A stretch of DNA of 64,000 bases from Gambelia wislizenii. Taxonomy: Eukaryota; Chordata; Lepidosauria; Squamata; Crotaphytidae. The notes below the pieces were generated by a model, which searched no databases, was not told the origin of the DNA, and saw nothing but the letters and a program-made list of their open reading frames with translations. Shown here in pieces: positions 47,063 to 59,139 of the stretch. Made by a program: the position numbers and the translations under genes. The DNA is taken from contig JAUMIR010000002.1 in NCBI GenBank assembly GCA_030847615.1, positions 118,738,309 to 118,802,308 on the forward strand. The letters are read 5' to 3'. Every line of letters starts with the position of its first letter. Positions within the stretch are counted from its first letter, which is position 1.

Positions 47063-48467
47063 ATAAGGGAATTCTGGGACACTGGATTCAGCTTATGAGA
47101 CTTTGTCATCAAACTTAATTCTAGTTCAGTGCTATTAGCAACTCATCTTGACATTCCTGCAGTCACGACTGGGTTGGTCTCCTTCAGAGATGGCCATTGG
47201 CCATCATGCAGTGCTGAGAGGCTGCCCCTAGAATCCAGTATACTGTATTTCTCTGTGGTTTGGACAGCAGAGACGTAATACCTAGTGTTGCCTCTCCCCT
47301 CCCTCCCCTCCAACTTCTCCCTTTTACACATCTGCAGGATTAAATTCCTTTTTCTTTTTTTCATGGCTCTCCTCCACAACATCACTCCAATTATATGGAG
47401 ACGAACAGCAGAGTGGGAGGCTTGCTCCCTTGCTTGTGTCTGTAGTGGCAAGATGCCATAATGGGCACCTGTCAGGGAGAGGCCTGAGGTGGAAAAGAGG
47501 GGGAGGGGCAGGGCTGGTTTTAGAAATGCAAGATTTTCACTCCCTCTGGTGTAAGTGGCAACCCCTTACTGAAGGAAATGTCACATGCTATAAATAAGCT
47601 GCTTGCGAACAAGGGGAGACTTTAAATTGGGATCCATACAGGTAAGCAGGTGGCAGAAAATCTGGATCATTACCCAATCCCTGAGGGCTGCATTGATCAA
47701 GGTTTTTTTTTTTCCAAGGAAGCAAAGATGAGTTTCTATGACTGCTAGGTATTAGGAGAAGCATGCTGGAAACAGTGAGCTATGCCTGCTTGTTAGGGTG
47801 TCATCTCTCCACTCTAGTCCCTATTTGCAAGAGTCCACTCCTGGTTTCTCTTCATGCATCCCTACCAGTGCTTTCAGCTCACTACTGTATTTTGCAAATG
47901 TGTTTTGTTTTTTGGGGTGGGGGAGGACATGTATGGCACAAGAAGCATTTTTTTTTTCTGTTGCTCTGTAGAACTGAAGTGGGGGGGGGGATCCCAGAGG
48001 CTGCACTTGTCAATCAGTGCAGCACCTGAGGTGAGCAGCATGGCAGAATCCTAAGCAGGTTTACTCTGCTTACTGTGACATTTGCCTCTGAGTTCAGTAG
48101 AACGTTCTCCTTAGCACACGTGAGCTCAGTTTTGTATTCCTAAAGGAGAAGGTTATGTCAGCCTGGGCAGATATTATGTAAATTGGTCAACCATCCTTCC
48201 CAAGTTAATTTTAAATATCTTGTAATACTATCTAGTAGAATTATGAAGTGTTTGGGATCCACATTTTTATGTTCCATTCCAGTATCATATGCAATAGTAG
48301 CCTTTCTCAAGATAGCTGCCCTCCAGATGTTTTGAACATCCAAAAGCACTGGTAATGCTTCCTGAGTCTGACAAGAGTTGTAGACACTGGGTTGGGTAAG
48401 GCTGTTGTATGGCAGGTACCACTGGTTTTAAAAGTGGTTTTAATTTCAATGTGAGGGATATGTAATA
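47063..48467. other. Intron sequence, mostly unrecognised
   Basis: T11 run at 47701-47712, G10 run near 47980, and a fragment 'gctgccctccagatgttttg' at 48316-48335 which is common in squamate foldback repeats. Confidence 0.4.
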
Positions 48468-48700
48468 TAATTGTCCCTTCATCTTTGCTGGGGTTTGGTT
48501 CCAGGATCCCCCGTGGATACCAAAATCCGTGAATGCTCAAGTCCCATTATATGCAATGGCATAGCAAAATGGTGTCCCTTATATAAGATGGCAAAATCAA
48601 GGTTTGCTTTTTGGATTATTATTATTTTTTTAAGAATATTTTCAAGCCGTGAATACTTAAATCTGTGGATACCAAATCTGTGGATATGGAGGGACAACTG
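48468..48700 (-). mobile_element. Tigger-like MITE, copy 2, inverted relative to copy 1
   Basis: 233 bp, ends TAATTGTCCCTTCATC and (inverse) CAGTTGTCCCTCCATATCC, flanked by TA on both sides (48466-48467, 48701-48702). Shares 'aaaatggtgtcccttatata' with the inverse of copy 1. Confidence 0.82.
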
Positions 48701-48792
48701 TAGTAGTAGTTGTTTATAATATTTATTTATATCCTGCCTTCCTCCTAATATAGGGACTCAAGCTCATTATTACCACTACACCAGAGTGTGTA

Positions 48793-48895
48793 TTTTTGGA
48801 CTACAACTCCAAGTAACCCATCTATCCCCTGCCAGCCAGCATGGCCACTGTCTGTGCTTGCTGGATTTTCTGGAAGCTCTAAATCCAAAAGAATT
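48793..48895. mobile_element. Short foldback MITE-like element
   Basis: 'tttttggactacaactccaa' at the left is inverted, with changes, at the right ('ctctaaatccaaaag'); the centre 'ccagccagcatggccactgt' is typical of this type. Confidence 0.5.
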
Positions 48896-49590
48896 ATTTT
48901 TTATTTTATTTTATTTCTATGCTGCCTTTCTCCCAGAATGGGACCCAAGGCGACTCACAACACATAAAAACATTTAAAAAAAAATACAACAGTTAAAAGA
49001 TTTTTAAAATTAAAACTGTTACAATTTAAAATTATATAAAAACATATCAAAGTTAAAAGAATAAAAACAATAAAGACACACCCCCATAAAAGCCTCTGTC
49101 CCCACAGCTACAAATTAAACACCTGTTAGAATAAAAATGTCTTTGCCTGCCAGCGAAAGGAAAGTAGGGAGGGGGCCAACCTAGCCTCCCATGGAAGAGC
49201 ATTTCAGAGGGTGGGAGCAGCCACTGAGAAGGCTCTCTCTCACATCCTCACCAGACAAGCCTGTGATGGTAGCAGGACTGAGAGAAAGCTTTCCCTTGAT
49301 GATCTTGAAATTCTGGCAGATTCATATTGGGAGATATGGTCTTTCAAATAGTTTGGATTCACGCCATATAGTGCTTTATAGGCCACGACCAGCACTTTGA
49401 ATTGCACCCGGAAACAAACCAGTAGCCAATGAAGCTGTTTTAAAACAAGGGAGTTAGGTATTCCCTATAACTGGCCCCAGTCAGCATTCTGGCTGCAGCA
49501 TTCTGGATTCACTGAAGTTTCCAAAACGTTTCCAGAGACAGCCCCACTTAGAGTGCATTACATTAATCCAAACAGGATAACTTCCAAGCT
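48896..49590 (-). mobile_element. L2-type LINE 3' part, decayed
   Basis: Starts with the inverse L2 3' end (tattttatttctatgctgcctttctcccag..gcgactcacaac). It continues with the same order of blocks as 20570-21250: 'gtgctttataggccacgacc', 'aattgcacccggaaacaaac', 'gcattctggattcact' and 'gagtgcattacattaatcca'. Many indels. A smaller tail of the same kind lies at 48718-48770. Confidence 0.78.
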
Positions 49591-49689
49591 CTTCACTGCA
49601 CACACATACCTTCTATCTGCAAAACACCTTTCTGATAATCTGGATCCATATTATATTAGTATGCTATGCACAATTATTTTAATTTTCCT

Positions 49690-49765
49690 ATCTGGAATGG
49701 AACATGGGATGCTTCCTTATACAAAATTAGGCCACTGGACCACCTATCTCTGTTCTGTCTGCAGT
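49690..49765 (-). mobile_element. tRNA-type SINE 3'-end fragment
   Basis: 'gatgcttccttatacaaaattaggccactggaccacctat' is the inverse-orientation 3' end of the SINE type at 23881. Confidence 0.55.
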
Positions 49766-50079
49766 GAAGGGAAGATGCTCTTCAGGATTGTTAAAGGGGT
49801 GGTTCAGAGCTTTGCCTATGCAGTGACCACAAATTCCTAGACCAGATGTTTGGGTTTTGGGTTTTTTTTTATCAGCACCTGCCCATCATCACACGATGTC
49901 TGATCATCACATCACTTTGTGATTAATGTGGTGAATGCCAGCATAACAAGCAATATGAACACGTGTAGGAGTAAAGTCAGAAAAGCTAAAGCGCAGAATG
50001 AGCTCAGGCTTGCTAGGGAGGTTAAGAACAATAAAAAGGGTTTTTTGGGTATGTCCGCAGCAAAAGGAGGAAGAGGGAA

Positions 50080-50634
50080 ATGGTAGGGCCACTACGTGGA
50101 GAAGATGGCAAAATGCTAACAGGGGACAGAGAAAAGGCAGAATTACTCAACACCTTCTTTGCCTCAGTGTTTTCAGAAAAGGAAAAGGAGGACCAACCTG
50201 AGGAGAATGGAACAGAGGACACAATAGGGGAAATCCAGCTCAAAATAAGTAAAGAGGTAGTACAGGAATACCTTCTTAATCTAAATGAATTTAAATCTCC
50301 AGGACCAGATGAACTACATCCAAGAGTATTAAAAGAGCTGGCAAATATAATCTCAGAGCCATTGGCAATAATCTTTGAGAACTCCTGGAGAACAGGAGAA
50401 GTCCCAGCAGACTGGAGGAGGGCAAACGTTGTTCCCATCTTCAAAAAGGGGAAAAAAGAGGATCCCAACAACTATCGTCCAGTTAGTCTGACATCAATAC
50501 CAGGGAAGATTCTAGAACAGATCATTAAACAGAGAGTCTGTGAACATTTAGAAGGCAATGCCATAATCACAAAAAGTCAACATGGGTTTCAGAGAAACAA
50601 GTCATGCCAGACTAATCTGATCTCTTTTTTTTGA
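50080..50634 (+). pseudogene. CR1 reverse transcriptase, N-terminal part (184 codons)
   Basis: Codes the pre-RT and first RT motifs: SPGPDELHPRVLKELAN, EVPADWRRANVVPIFKKGKK, NNYRPVSLTSIPGKILEQI and TKSQHGFQRNKSC. The frame is closed by TGA right after a run of eight T. With seven T the frame would continue into the next ORF, so the break is a single-base slippage. The upstream coding part continues in another frame from about 49950. Confidence 0.85.
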
Positions 50635-50647
50635 TAAAGTTACCAGC

Positions 50648-51748
50648 TTGGTAGATGAAGGGAATGCTGTGGACATTGCATACCTTGATTTCAGTAAGGC
50701 CTTTGACAAGGTTCCCCATGACATTCTTGCAAACAAGCTTGTAGAATGTGGGCTAGACAAGTTAACTGTTCAATGGATTTGTAATTGGTTGACCGGCCTA
50801 ACCCAAAGGGTGCTCAGCAGTGGCTCCTCTTCATCTTGGAAAGATGTGACCAGTGGGGTGCCACAGGGTTCTGTCCTGGGCCCAGTGCTATTCAACATCT
50901 TTATCAATGACTTAGATGAGGGAATTAGGGGCATACTTATCAAATTTGCAGATGACACCAAATTGGGAGGAGTAGCTAATACCCTAGAGGACAGGATCAA
51001 AATTCAGAATGACCTGGATAGACTGGAGAGCTGGGCCAAAGCTAACAAAATGAAATTCAATACGGAGAAATGTAAAGTACTGCATTTAGGGCGGAAAAAT
51101 GAAATGCATAAATATAGGATGGGAGAGACCTGGCTGAATGAGACTACTTGCGAAAGGGATCTAGGAGTCCTAGTAGACCACAAGTTGAACATGAGCCAAC
51201 AGTGTGATGCGGCAGCTAAAAAGGCCAATGCAATTTTGGGCTGTATCAATAGAAGTATAGTGTCTAGATCAAGGGAAGTAATAGTGCCACTCTATTCTGC
51301 CTTGGTCAGACCTCACTTAGAATACTGTGTCCAGTTCTGGGCACCACAATTCAGAAAGGATATTGACAAATTGGAGCGTGTCCAGAGAAGGGCAACTAAA
51401 ATGGTGAAAGGTCTGGAAACGATGCCTTATGAGGAAAGACTTAGGGAGCTGGGTATGGTTAGCCTGGAAAAAAGACGGTTTAGAGGCGATATGATAGCCC
51501 TGTTTAAGTATTTGAAGGGATGTCATGCTGAGGATGGAGCAGGCTTGTTTTCTGCTGCTCCAGAGACTGGAACACGGAGCAACGGGTGCAAGCTCCAGGA
51601 ACAGAGATTCCACCTCAACATGAGGAGGAACTTTTTGACAGTAGGAGCTGTTCGGCAGTGGAACACACTCCCTCGGAGCGTGGTGGGGTCTCCTTCCTTG
51701 GAGGTCTTTAAACAGAGGCTGGATGGCCATCTGTCGGGGATGCTTTGA
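50648..51748 (+). pseudogene. CR1 reverse transcriptase, C-terminal part (366 codons)
   Basis: Contains motif A (VDIAYLDFSKAFDKVPHD), motif B (GVPQGSVLGPVLFNIFIN), the catalytic KFADDTKLGG and the C-terminal CR1 signature [19 protein letters not shown] and RQWNTLPRSVVGSPSLEVFK. It ends at the normal CR1 stop about 80 bp before the octamer tail. The catalytic aspartates are intact. Separated from the N-terminal part by the T8 frameshift; no host function. Confidence 0.88.
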
Positions 51749-51834
51749 TTGTGATTTCCTGCGTGGCAGGGGGGTTGGACTGGATGGCCCTCGTGGTCTC
51801 TTCCAACTCTGCAATCCTATGATTCTATGATGAA

Positions 51835-51950
51835 GGAAGTGACAGCCCTGAGCTTGCGAGACCTGAGCAGGGCTGTTGATGATAGAAGTCTTTCATTCAT
51901 AGAGTTGCCATACACTGAAAGCAACCTGAGGGCACATAGCAAGAACAAAA
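51835..51950 (+). mobile_element. Bov-B LINE/SINE 3' tail
   Basis: 'gccctgagcttgcgagacct', 'gagcagggctgttgatgata' and 'tttcattcatagagttgcca', then 'gagggcacatagcaagaac'. It sits directly behind the CR1 tail. Confidence 0.75.
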
Positions 51951-52570
51951 ATATAGCCATCTTAGATTTGGGTTTTTAACAACTTTTGAACAAAATGGGA
52001 AGAGTTTTGCTTTCAGCCCATTCTTTAACATCTTCAGCAAGCAAATTGTGTGCATGATGTTGCAGGAGTGTGAGGCCTTAATGTTTGATATAGGAGTTTA
52101 AGATGAGGTAGTGGCAATATTCTGGATAAGGAAGGCAGGAACCATATCCCTTTTTATGCCTTTCCATGAATCATTTAACAAACTGCATATAAAAGAACGT
52201 CTGGATTCTGAGTAACAGGAACATAAAGACAGAAACACTCACCGCCTTAAGATAACTAACCAGTTGCGTAAGCTTGTGCAAATGGCATTGTTGAGAGAAA
52301 TACGTATTTGATGGATTCATTAATTGAAGAAATATGCTCCTTTCTTAAAATAAGTGTCTCCACTTTTACTGTGCAGTTTTTATACTTACTGTGTACCCCT
52401 TTCAACACCATGAATTATGTTCATTCTCATTACACTGACTCAAAGGGAAGCTTTAATTTTGAAACTACCTTTAGATACAATTCTATTAAGTTTAACACTG
52501 TTATAAATACCTTCCTCAATTTGATACTTTAAAGAGCTCCCTACACATTCCCTTCTGTCCATTTACTTTT
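51951..52570. other. Intron sequence without recognised elements
   Basis: AT-rich; nothing recognised. Confidence 0.4.
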
Positions 52571-53945
52571 TGGTGCCAGTTACATGGCAGTTTTTGTCAT
52601 GGGCTTCCTGATCCCATATTCGTCCTGCACTGTTCAAACGATTTTTGTCCCTCTTATGGAAATTCCAGAAGATCCCGTGATTCATATTTACATGGCATCA
52701 GGTCCTGTATTTTTTCATTTTTCCCGCACTCTTATATCCCGTGCTTTTGCTGTTTACACATGTTTAGCATACCGGGTTTTGTTGTTGTTGTTGCTGTTGT
52801 TTTGGCTGTCAATCAAGGATGCGATTACTTGTATTTTCACAGCCTCGGTGACGTACTTCCTTTAGAGTTCCGCGCCACGAGCAATGCTATTGGCTGGCTC
52901 GGTGGGGGGGAGAGATCAGGGGGCAGAGGCTTGCGTTTGTCCTGTCTCTTTAAAACATTAACCCTTTAAGCAGAGGCAGCTGTGGAGTGAGGTTTCAAGC
53001 CAGTGACACACAAGGCATTTTGAAAGACCCAGATGCTGGCATTTTTTATTTTTTACTGTGCCTTGAGGGAGGGGGGATGAATGAATGTGTGATCTTTCGC
53101 TCAGATGCTGGCACAAACTTTCGTGCAGCTGGAAGGAGGCAGGAACGTTTCCTTTTGAAATCAAGCCGAGTGCGGGGGGAGGGAGGCTTGTGATTGCCCT
53201 TATCTCTTTAAAATGTTAACCCTTTAAGCAGAGGCAGCTGTGGAGTAAAGATTTCAAGCCAGTGCAGGCAATCATAAAGGGACGACACACAAGGCATTTT
53301 AAAAGACCCAAACACTGGCATTTTTTTTACTGTGCCTTGTGGGGGGGGATGAATGAAAGTGTGTTCATTCGCTCAGACGCTGGCATTTTTTACTGTGCCG
53401 GGGGGGTGATGAATGTTTGATTATCCGTTCAGACCCAGGGAGGGGCTCAAGGCAGGGGATGATTGGGCGACCCTCTGCCCACCACGATCTCTTTGTAACA
53501 TGCAGTTGAGGAACAGGTTAAAGCTAAAGGGTTTGCAGTGTAGAAATCCATTTAAAAAGGTGATTTAGTGCACACACGCACACAAACCTTCGTGCAGATG
53601 GAAGGGATGCCTTTGTTTTCAGCTGGTGAGGCTTGATCTGTTGAACGGGTGACTGACCCCTCCTTTTTTGGTCGCTGCTTTCTGAGCCCGCCCCCAGTCA
53701 CCATTTCTGGTCATCACCTAGTACCGAGATAGCTTGTCCGGGGCTGTTTACATTTCTGATTTTCCAAATCCTCCCGTGACTGTTTAAAAAACTGGTAAAA
53801 CCGCGGGACTGGAAGTCCCGCAGGTTGAGAGATAAAAGGTGCCCCCACTTCTGAAAATCACGTGCCCGACTTGATGTACGTGTAAACAACCAGGGTTTGA
53901 CACGAATTCTTCCCACTACATTTTCATCGTGTAAACGGCACCTTT
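52571..53945. mobile_element. Unclassified DNA-transposon-like unit with internal direct repeats
   Basis: The ends read ggtgccagttacatgg and cgtgtaaacggcacc, imperfect inverted repeats. TTTACA-type motifs repeat near both ends. Two direct repeats of about 258 bp lie at 52945-53202 and 53203-53460. It is richer in G+C and CpG than its surroundings. No coding capacity seen. No clear target duplication. Confidence 0.5.
52945..53460. repeat. Two tandem copies of a 258-bp unit
   Basis: Both copies start tctctttaaaa and contain 'taaccctttaagcagaggca', 'gacacacaaggcatttt', 'ttactgtgcctt' and 'ggggatgaatgaa'. Similarity begins somewhat before each start in G-rich sequence. Confidence 0.82.
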
Positions 53946-56900
53946 GTGTTCCTAAGACTGGCCGCTGCAATTATGCATTTTGTCTATATTGTGGGGGGGG
54001 GTGTCAATGCCATCTTAATGGATAATATAAATTCACAACTTTCAGGGATTACTACTCCTGATGACTATATATTACCTCTAGGACTAGTACTTATTGCTGG
54101 GGAAAGCTTGCACTTATGTCCTACTTTGATTTTCCCATCATCATCTGATTTGCCACTGTGGGACCGGACTGCATGATTAGATGAGACTTTGGTCTGATCC
54201 ATGTTCTTAATGCCTTGGAATATTCACCCAGCTCACTGAATGTTCTGCATAGTTACAGAGCAACACGGCATTCATTCCCAGGACATATCGTGCTTGTTTT
54301 CTCAGAAATGCTGGCCTTTAACAGCCCTGTACAATAGCTGTTTATATGGTTTCTGTTAGTTGTTTGGGGATTCTCTATAACTTTGGACTCTTGTTATTTG
54401 CCATCAGTTAACTTTGAGTTGCAATCCATCTGTAATGCAGTCTTCCTGTTTTCATACTTCCTTGCACTTTACTGAGCATTATTGTTTTCTCTGATGAGTC
54501 GTGCTTTCTCATGGTATGTCCAGAATATGACAGCATCCATCTATCTTCTATGGATCCTTGCCTCCTTCTGTGTAGGATGATATAACATCTGTGTAGAATG
54601 CTACATAGGAGAATAGGAGGAACTATACTTGAATTTTCTACAAGTCTGTCATACTGTTGGAGGGTTTGTTCTGCAGCACATTATGATGCTATAGAGTATT
54701 CTGCAGGTGTGGCCTGTTTGTTCTTTGTGAACAGATTCAGACAATTTCAAAATCAGTTAGAGGTAAATGAGAGGAAAACGAGGATGGAACTAGTAGTCAG
54801 TGCCTACCTGAGGTGGAATACATGGCCAGTCTGTTCTCCATCCAACTTGATTGTTACCTGGTTGCTAATCCTGATGTGTGATATGCCAGCACAGCCTCCC
54901 CACCTCGTGTTTTTCTTAGAAAGGTGGTCATCAACAACAACAGCTATTTGGTGATAATAATAAAAACTGCCTACCTCCCCTCCTCCCCACAAAAGTAGTC
55001 TCAGCAGTACACCTTCAGTTGCTCTTTCTTCACCCCCTCATTCCTTTCATGTCTAGGATAACAGCTTTCCCTGCTGCAATTGCAAACTCCTGCCCCAACT
55101 GTTGCCATGGATTTTGCATACTTTTGCCAATACCTTGCCCCCCTCTTCTCACCTATGTATTATTTTCCCATTTGAAAATAATTCTCTGCTGCACCCACCC
55201 CTTCCACTTGCTGCCAGTTCTCCTCCAGATAAATTAAAAGAGTCTGCTGGCTTCATTAGCTTGTCAATTTCTTTTTAACAGAATTTTTAGTGGGCATCTA
55301 GCATTATCCAGAGAGTCAGCTGGAAAAGAAGGCTAATCAGCTGATTCAAGCAGAGACCTGGGGTGTTAATACCCCTCCTTTTTTTATTCAGGTCTATGTG
55401 AGGAGAAGCAGTGTTTCCCTTGCCTTTTCTCAGCTGGGATCTTTTCATGTAGATCTCCTGTATTCCTTTCCTGTTTCTCATATATATGCATGATACAAAT
55501 GATACTCTAAAGATGCTATTGTTTTCCTTCCCTTTCCCTTCCCTTCCCTTGTAACATTATTAACTCCACTGGAATCTTAGACATTGTATATAGTATATTG
55601 AATCTCAGTGGCTTTTCACAGTGGACAGTCCAAGCACATGTCCTCTTCCATGCTTTCTGCGTTGTATCTCCACAACCTTATGATAAAGGGGGAGTTTGTT
55701 TTCTCTTCTCTTTTGTGTTTCTGAAAGGCATCAGAATATGAAGCAACTATTTTTCTGTTTGTTTGACAGTATCCATGGAGCTCCCTTAGCTTTCTGGTTC
55801 CACTTCTTCCCCCTAACCAGTATACAATATCAATCTGAGGTGGCATCTCTCCAGCCACCATAAAAGTCCAGAGGAGACTTTTCAGTTTTATAAAATAAAA
55901 CCTCCTCTTGAAGATTGGGCTGAAACCCAGTTTCTGCTGTCTCAAATACACTTGATGGTTGCAGTTGCAATCAGAAAGACCAATCAGGTGTGAGATGGAC
56001 TTGGAGAAGAATGCAAGCAGGGGCAGTATCATCTGAATGCTTGCTTCTAGTGCCTGTCTTTGCATTCCTACTAATGTAAAAATTAAGTGGTTGGAAGAAA
56101 GGGGAAAGCTTTTAGGAATCCAATGATCATTTTATAGCCTGAGGGCTTGCAGTAATTACTGGCCCTGCATCTTTATAGCAGTGTTGGTTGGATTTCTGGT
56201 GCTAGCCAAGCCTGGCAGAAAGCTAGCTCTCAAACACTTGGAGGCTGCAAATAGCACACTCCAGTTTTTCAAGAGATGTGCTGGAACAGAAAAGATACTA
56301 TGTAGAGAAAGGAGTCAGATGGCAGCCAAATTACCCTGGAAACCTCTCAGCCTCACAGAGCAGATTGCCATAAAGCAGAAGCCATGTACAGGGAAAGAGA
56401 TAGGAAGCAAGCGAGATTCCTTTTCTCACAGCAAAGGGCCAGAGGAAGTCTGAGTTCTTCCTCTTGATTCACAAGTCTCTTCTGTGCCACAACATTAGGA
56501 CGGCCAAGAATAACTTAGTTTGACATCTCTTTAAAACCAAAATGTGACACAGAGCAGGAAAAATTAATTTTGTTTTTGTTTTGTGGTTAGGATTTGTTTT
56601 TGTTTTGTTTTGTGGTTAGGATTTGAGAAGAAGCAGGTGCCTGCATAGTCATACTCACAGAGCTAAAATTAGCCTTTGCTTCAAAACCAGCCAGTATCTT
56701 TTAAGATTTCATTATATGACTAGAAGCATCAATAGATGTGATGTTTGAATACAAAAGCATTATTAGCCTGGCTTTCTGTCAGCAAAGAAGGCTTTTGAAC
56801 ATCTTGTTGCAAAATAATAATCATCTAATGTTTGCAGGAGTGTCTAACACAGATTGAACATTGCAGATAGGCAGCAATAAACAGGTCCTTGCCTGCCATC

Positions 56901-57004
56901 TCAGAAACTAAATTAAGTCTGTATGAATTGCCAAAATGAACTTAATCCACTGGACACATATTGTGATCTGCCAAAGCACTGATTTTTGGAAACATTGTGC
57001 ATTA
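53946..57004. other. Intron stretch with a few small fragments
   Basis: SINE-like bit at 54152-54215 ('ttggtctgatccatgttctta'); a Bov-B fragment on - at 54404-54560 ('ttctctgatgagtcgtgctt'); (CCCTT)n at 55523-55550; a duplicated 'gttttgtggttaggattt' at 56575-56625. No coding signal. Confidence 0.5.
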
Positions 57005-57300
57005 TATATCATTGAATACCAAAGTCAGGATTGTCCTAGCCATTGTATTTCTAATTTCCATGTATGGTTGTAAAAACTGGACAGTGAAGAAAGCTGATAA
57101 CAAGAGAATCAACTCATTTGAAATGTGATGCTGGAGGAGAGTTCTGTAGATACTGTGGACTGCCAACCCCCCCCCCCTCACAAATATATGGATCTTAGAG
57201 CAAATCAAGCCTGAACTCTCCCTAGAAGCCAAGATGACTAAATTGAGGCTGTTGTACTTTGGACGTATCATGAGCAGACGCAGTTCACTAGAAAAGACAT
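57005..57300 (+). mobile_element. Bov-B LINE fragment
   Basis: 'aaagtcaggattgtcctagc', 'tatggttgtaaaaactggac', 'tggaggagagttctgtagat', 'cttagagcaaatcaagcctg' and 'aattgaggctgttgtacttt' match Bov-B ORF2 C-terminal coding sequence, with a C9 run near 57170. Confidence 0.78.
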
Positions 57301-57304
57301 TTTT

Positions 57305-57795
57305 TTCTTACTTCTGTGATTTTGCATGGGCAATATTTCGACTGTTCTTATGAAATGATGTGAATTCACTTAAACACACCATAAACAAAGAAATAACCAA
57401 AGAAATTCACAAATGAACACTTAAACAAACATAAGAAGATACGAAGAAAAGGCGACAGTTGATTAAAAAAGCGTCCTGTAGGTGCTCTTCACATTCTCCA
57501 ATGGATGTTTAATTATGTGTTCTCAGTGGGAAAAGGGAGGGGGGAAAGGACTGCCAATTCACACAGTAATTGTGCAGTTACAGAGGAACATGATTATCTC
57601 ATGCTCATCAATACTGCAAAAAGAGCAATATTGAGGGCTATTGACAGCTTTGTCTGTCAATGAAAAGTTATGCCTAATTAACGTGTGGAGCACACACAGA
57701 CCATGGGAGGAGGACAACATTGTGCAATAATGGGAACCCATTTGTGATACTATCATGTGGTAATTCCGTTATTATAGCCACATCTGATAAAGTTC
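57305..57795. repeat. Unclassified interspersed repeat, copy 2
   Basis: Shares blocks in order with 6085-6545: 'cacttaaacaaacataa', 'tgtctgtcaatgaaaag..aattaac', 'acattgtgcaataatgggaa' and 'catctgataaagt'. It starts right after a Bov-B fragment. Confidence 0.5.
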
Positions 57796-59139
57796 TTAGT
57801 CTTCTTCTAATTTCTCAATCTCCATTTTGGTTTAAAACTGAGCCAAAATAATAAAAAAAAAACTTTTGGTATCTTCATCATCCTCTTTAAAGTTATGTGA
57901 GATAGAGCCTCAGAAAGTTCTTTGTCTGAATTCTATGGTACTAAATGACTACAGGTTAATAGATAGCTTTAGAGTAGTCATCTATAATGTCCAGGGGCCA
58001 ATATTCTGGAAGAATGGGTATACTTTTGATTTTGGAAGATTGTGAGGGATTTTAATATTATGGTGGCTGCAACCTATTTAAAGGGTGAGGCTTTCAGGAG
58101 AGACAATTTGCTTCTCTGATCTTTTTGGCCAAAAAGAACCATCTAGAAGAGCTGGGAGCCATGTGTTGCCTACTTATGCATTAGGCAATGAGTGGATAAT
58201 ATTAAGCCATATGGAACGTGGCCTTCTATAGTATAAGCCATTTGTCTTGATACTAGTAAGATGTTTCCAAGCAGAAGAGAATGTCCCTTGTGTTCCATTA
58301 GCATCCCAGTAATCCCAGCTGCAGTGTTTGTGGCCTCTGTGATTTTCAGGGCATATTCAAGAATAGGGTGGGTTCATATTAAAACTTGCTCTTTCAAGAA
58401 ATGCCTATGGAGAACTGAGGCTTCTTCCCAAAGACACAATTAATATACAGTCATAGGCTCATTGTATTTCTCCAGCCAAAGCCATGATCTGCCTTGCAGA
58501 AGCAACAAAACTAGCTTCTATACATGCCCTAACCCCAATGAGTTATCTTTTTTAAAAATCCTAGCTCCTACAGCTGTGAAATGAAGTCATTTCTAGAGAG
58601 CATCTCCCATTTTTGATGTCACAAAATGACTCTTTCACTAAGGAGATTTTGGCTATTAAATGGTTCGAAGAATATTTTGAGTCCTCAAGTGTCACAGGTA
58701 AAATCCCTCTGCTATACATTCACAGAAAGTACCCATGTTAGGGAGGAGGAGGAAAGGAAGAAAACATTGAAAAGGAACCATTGCTTAGGACACTGAATAG
58801 CAACACCGTGTAACTACCTAAATAAACATTTCATCTCAGATTTCAAAGAAACCTGCAAACTGTCTGAAAGAATCCCAGCTCAAATCAACTAGTGAAATGA
58901 AGCTACCGAAAGCAGGAAAAACACATTTTAAAAGAGGCATTATACTTAAACAAGAATGAGTAAAGGGACAAGACTTTGGCGGTATTTATCCATAGATGAG
59001 CACTGCCAAAGTTTGCCCTTTCAGTCATTCTTATTTAAATTGTATAGTAAGAGCCAAAAGAGGCCAAGAACATTTCAGAAAAAGCTATCAAAACCCCTTA
59101 TGATTTTCTCCCCATCATGGCTTCTGAAAGTAGGTAAAG
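57796..59139. other. Intron sequence without recognised elements
   Basis: Nothing recognised. Confidence 0.4.

Larger units (their letters stand above)
49933..51833 (+). mobile_element. CR1 LINE, the best-preserved copy
   Basis: Covers the region just before RT to the 3' tail ('cttccaactctgcaatcctatgattctatga'). The 5' part codes SKVRKAKAQNELRLAREVKN. Endonuclease and ORF1 are absent. One frameshift in the RT (T8 at 50625-50632). Near-continuous otherwise, so relatively young. Confidence 0.92.
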
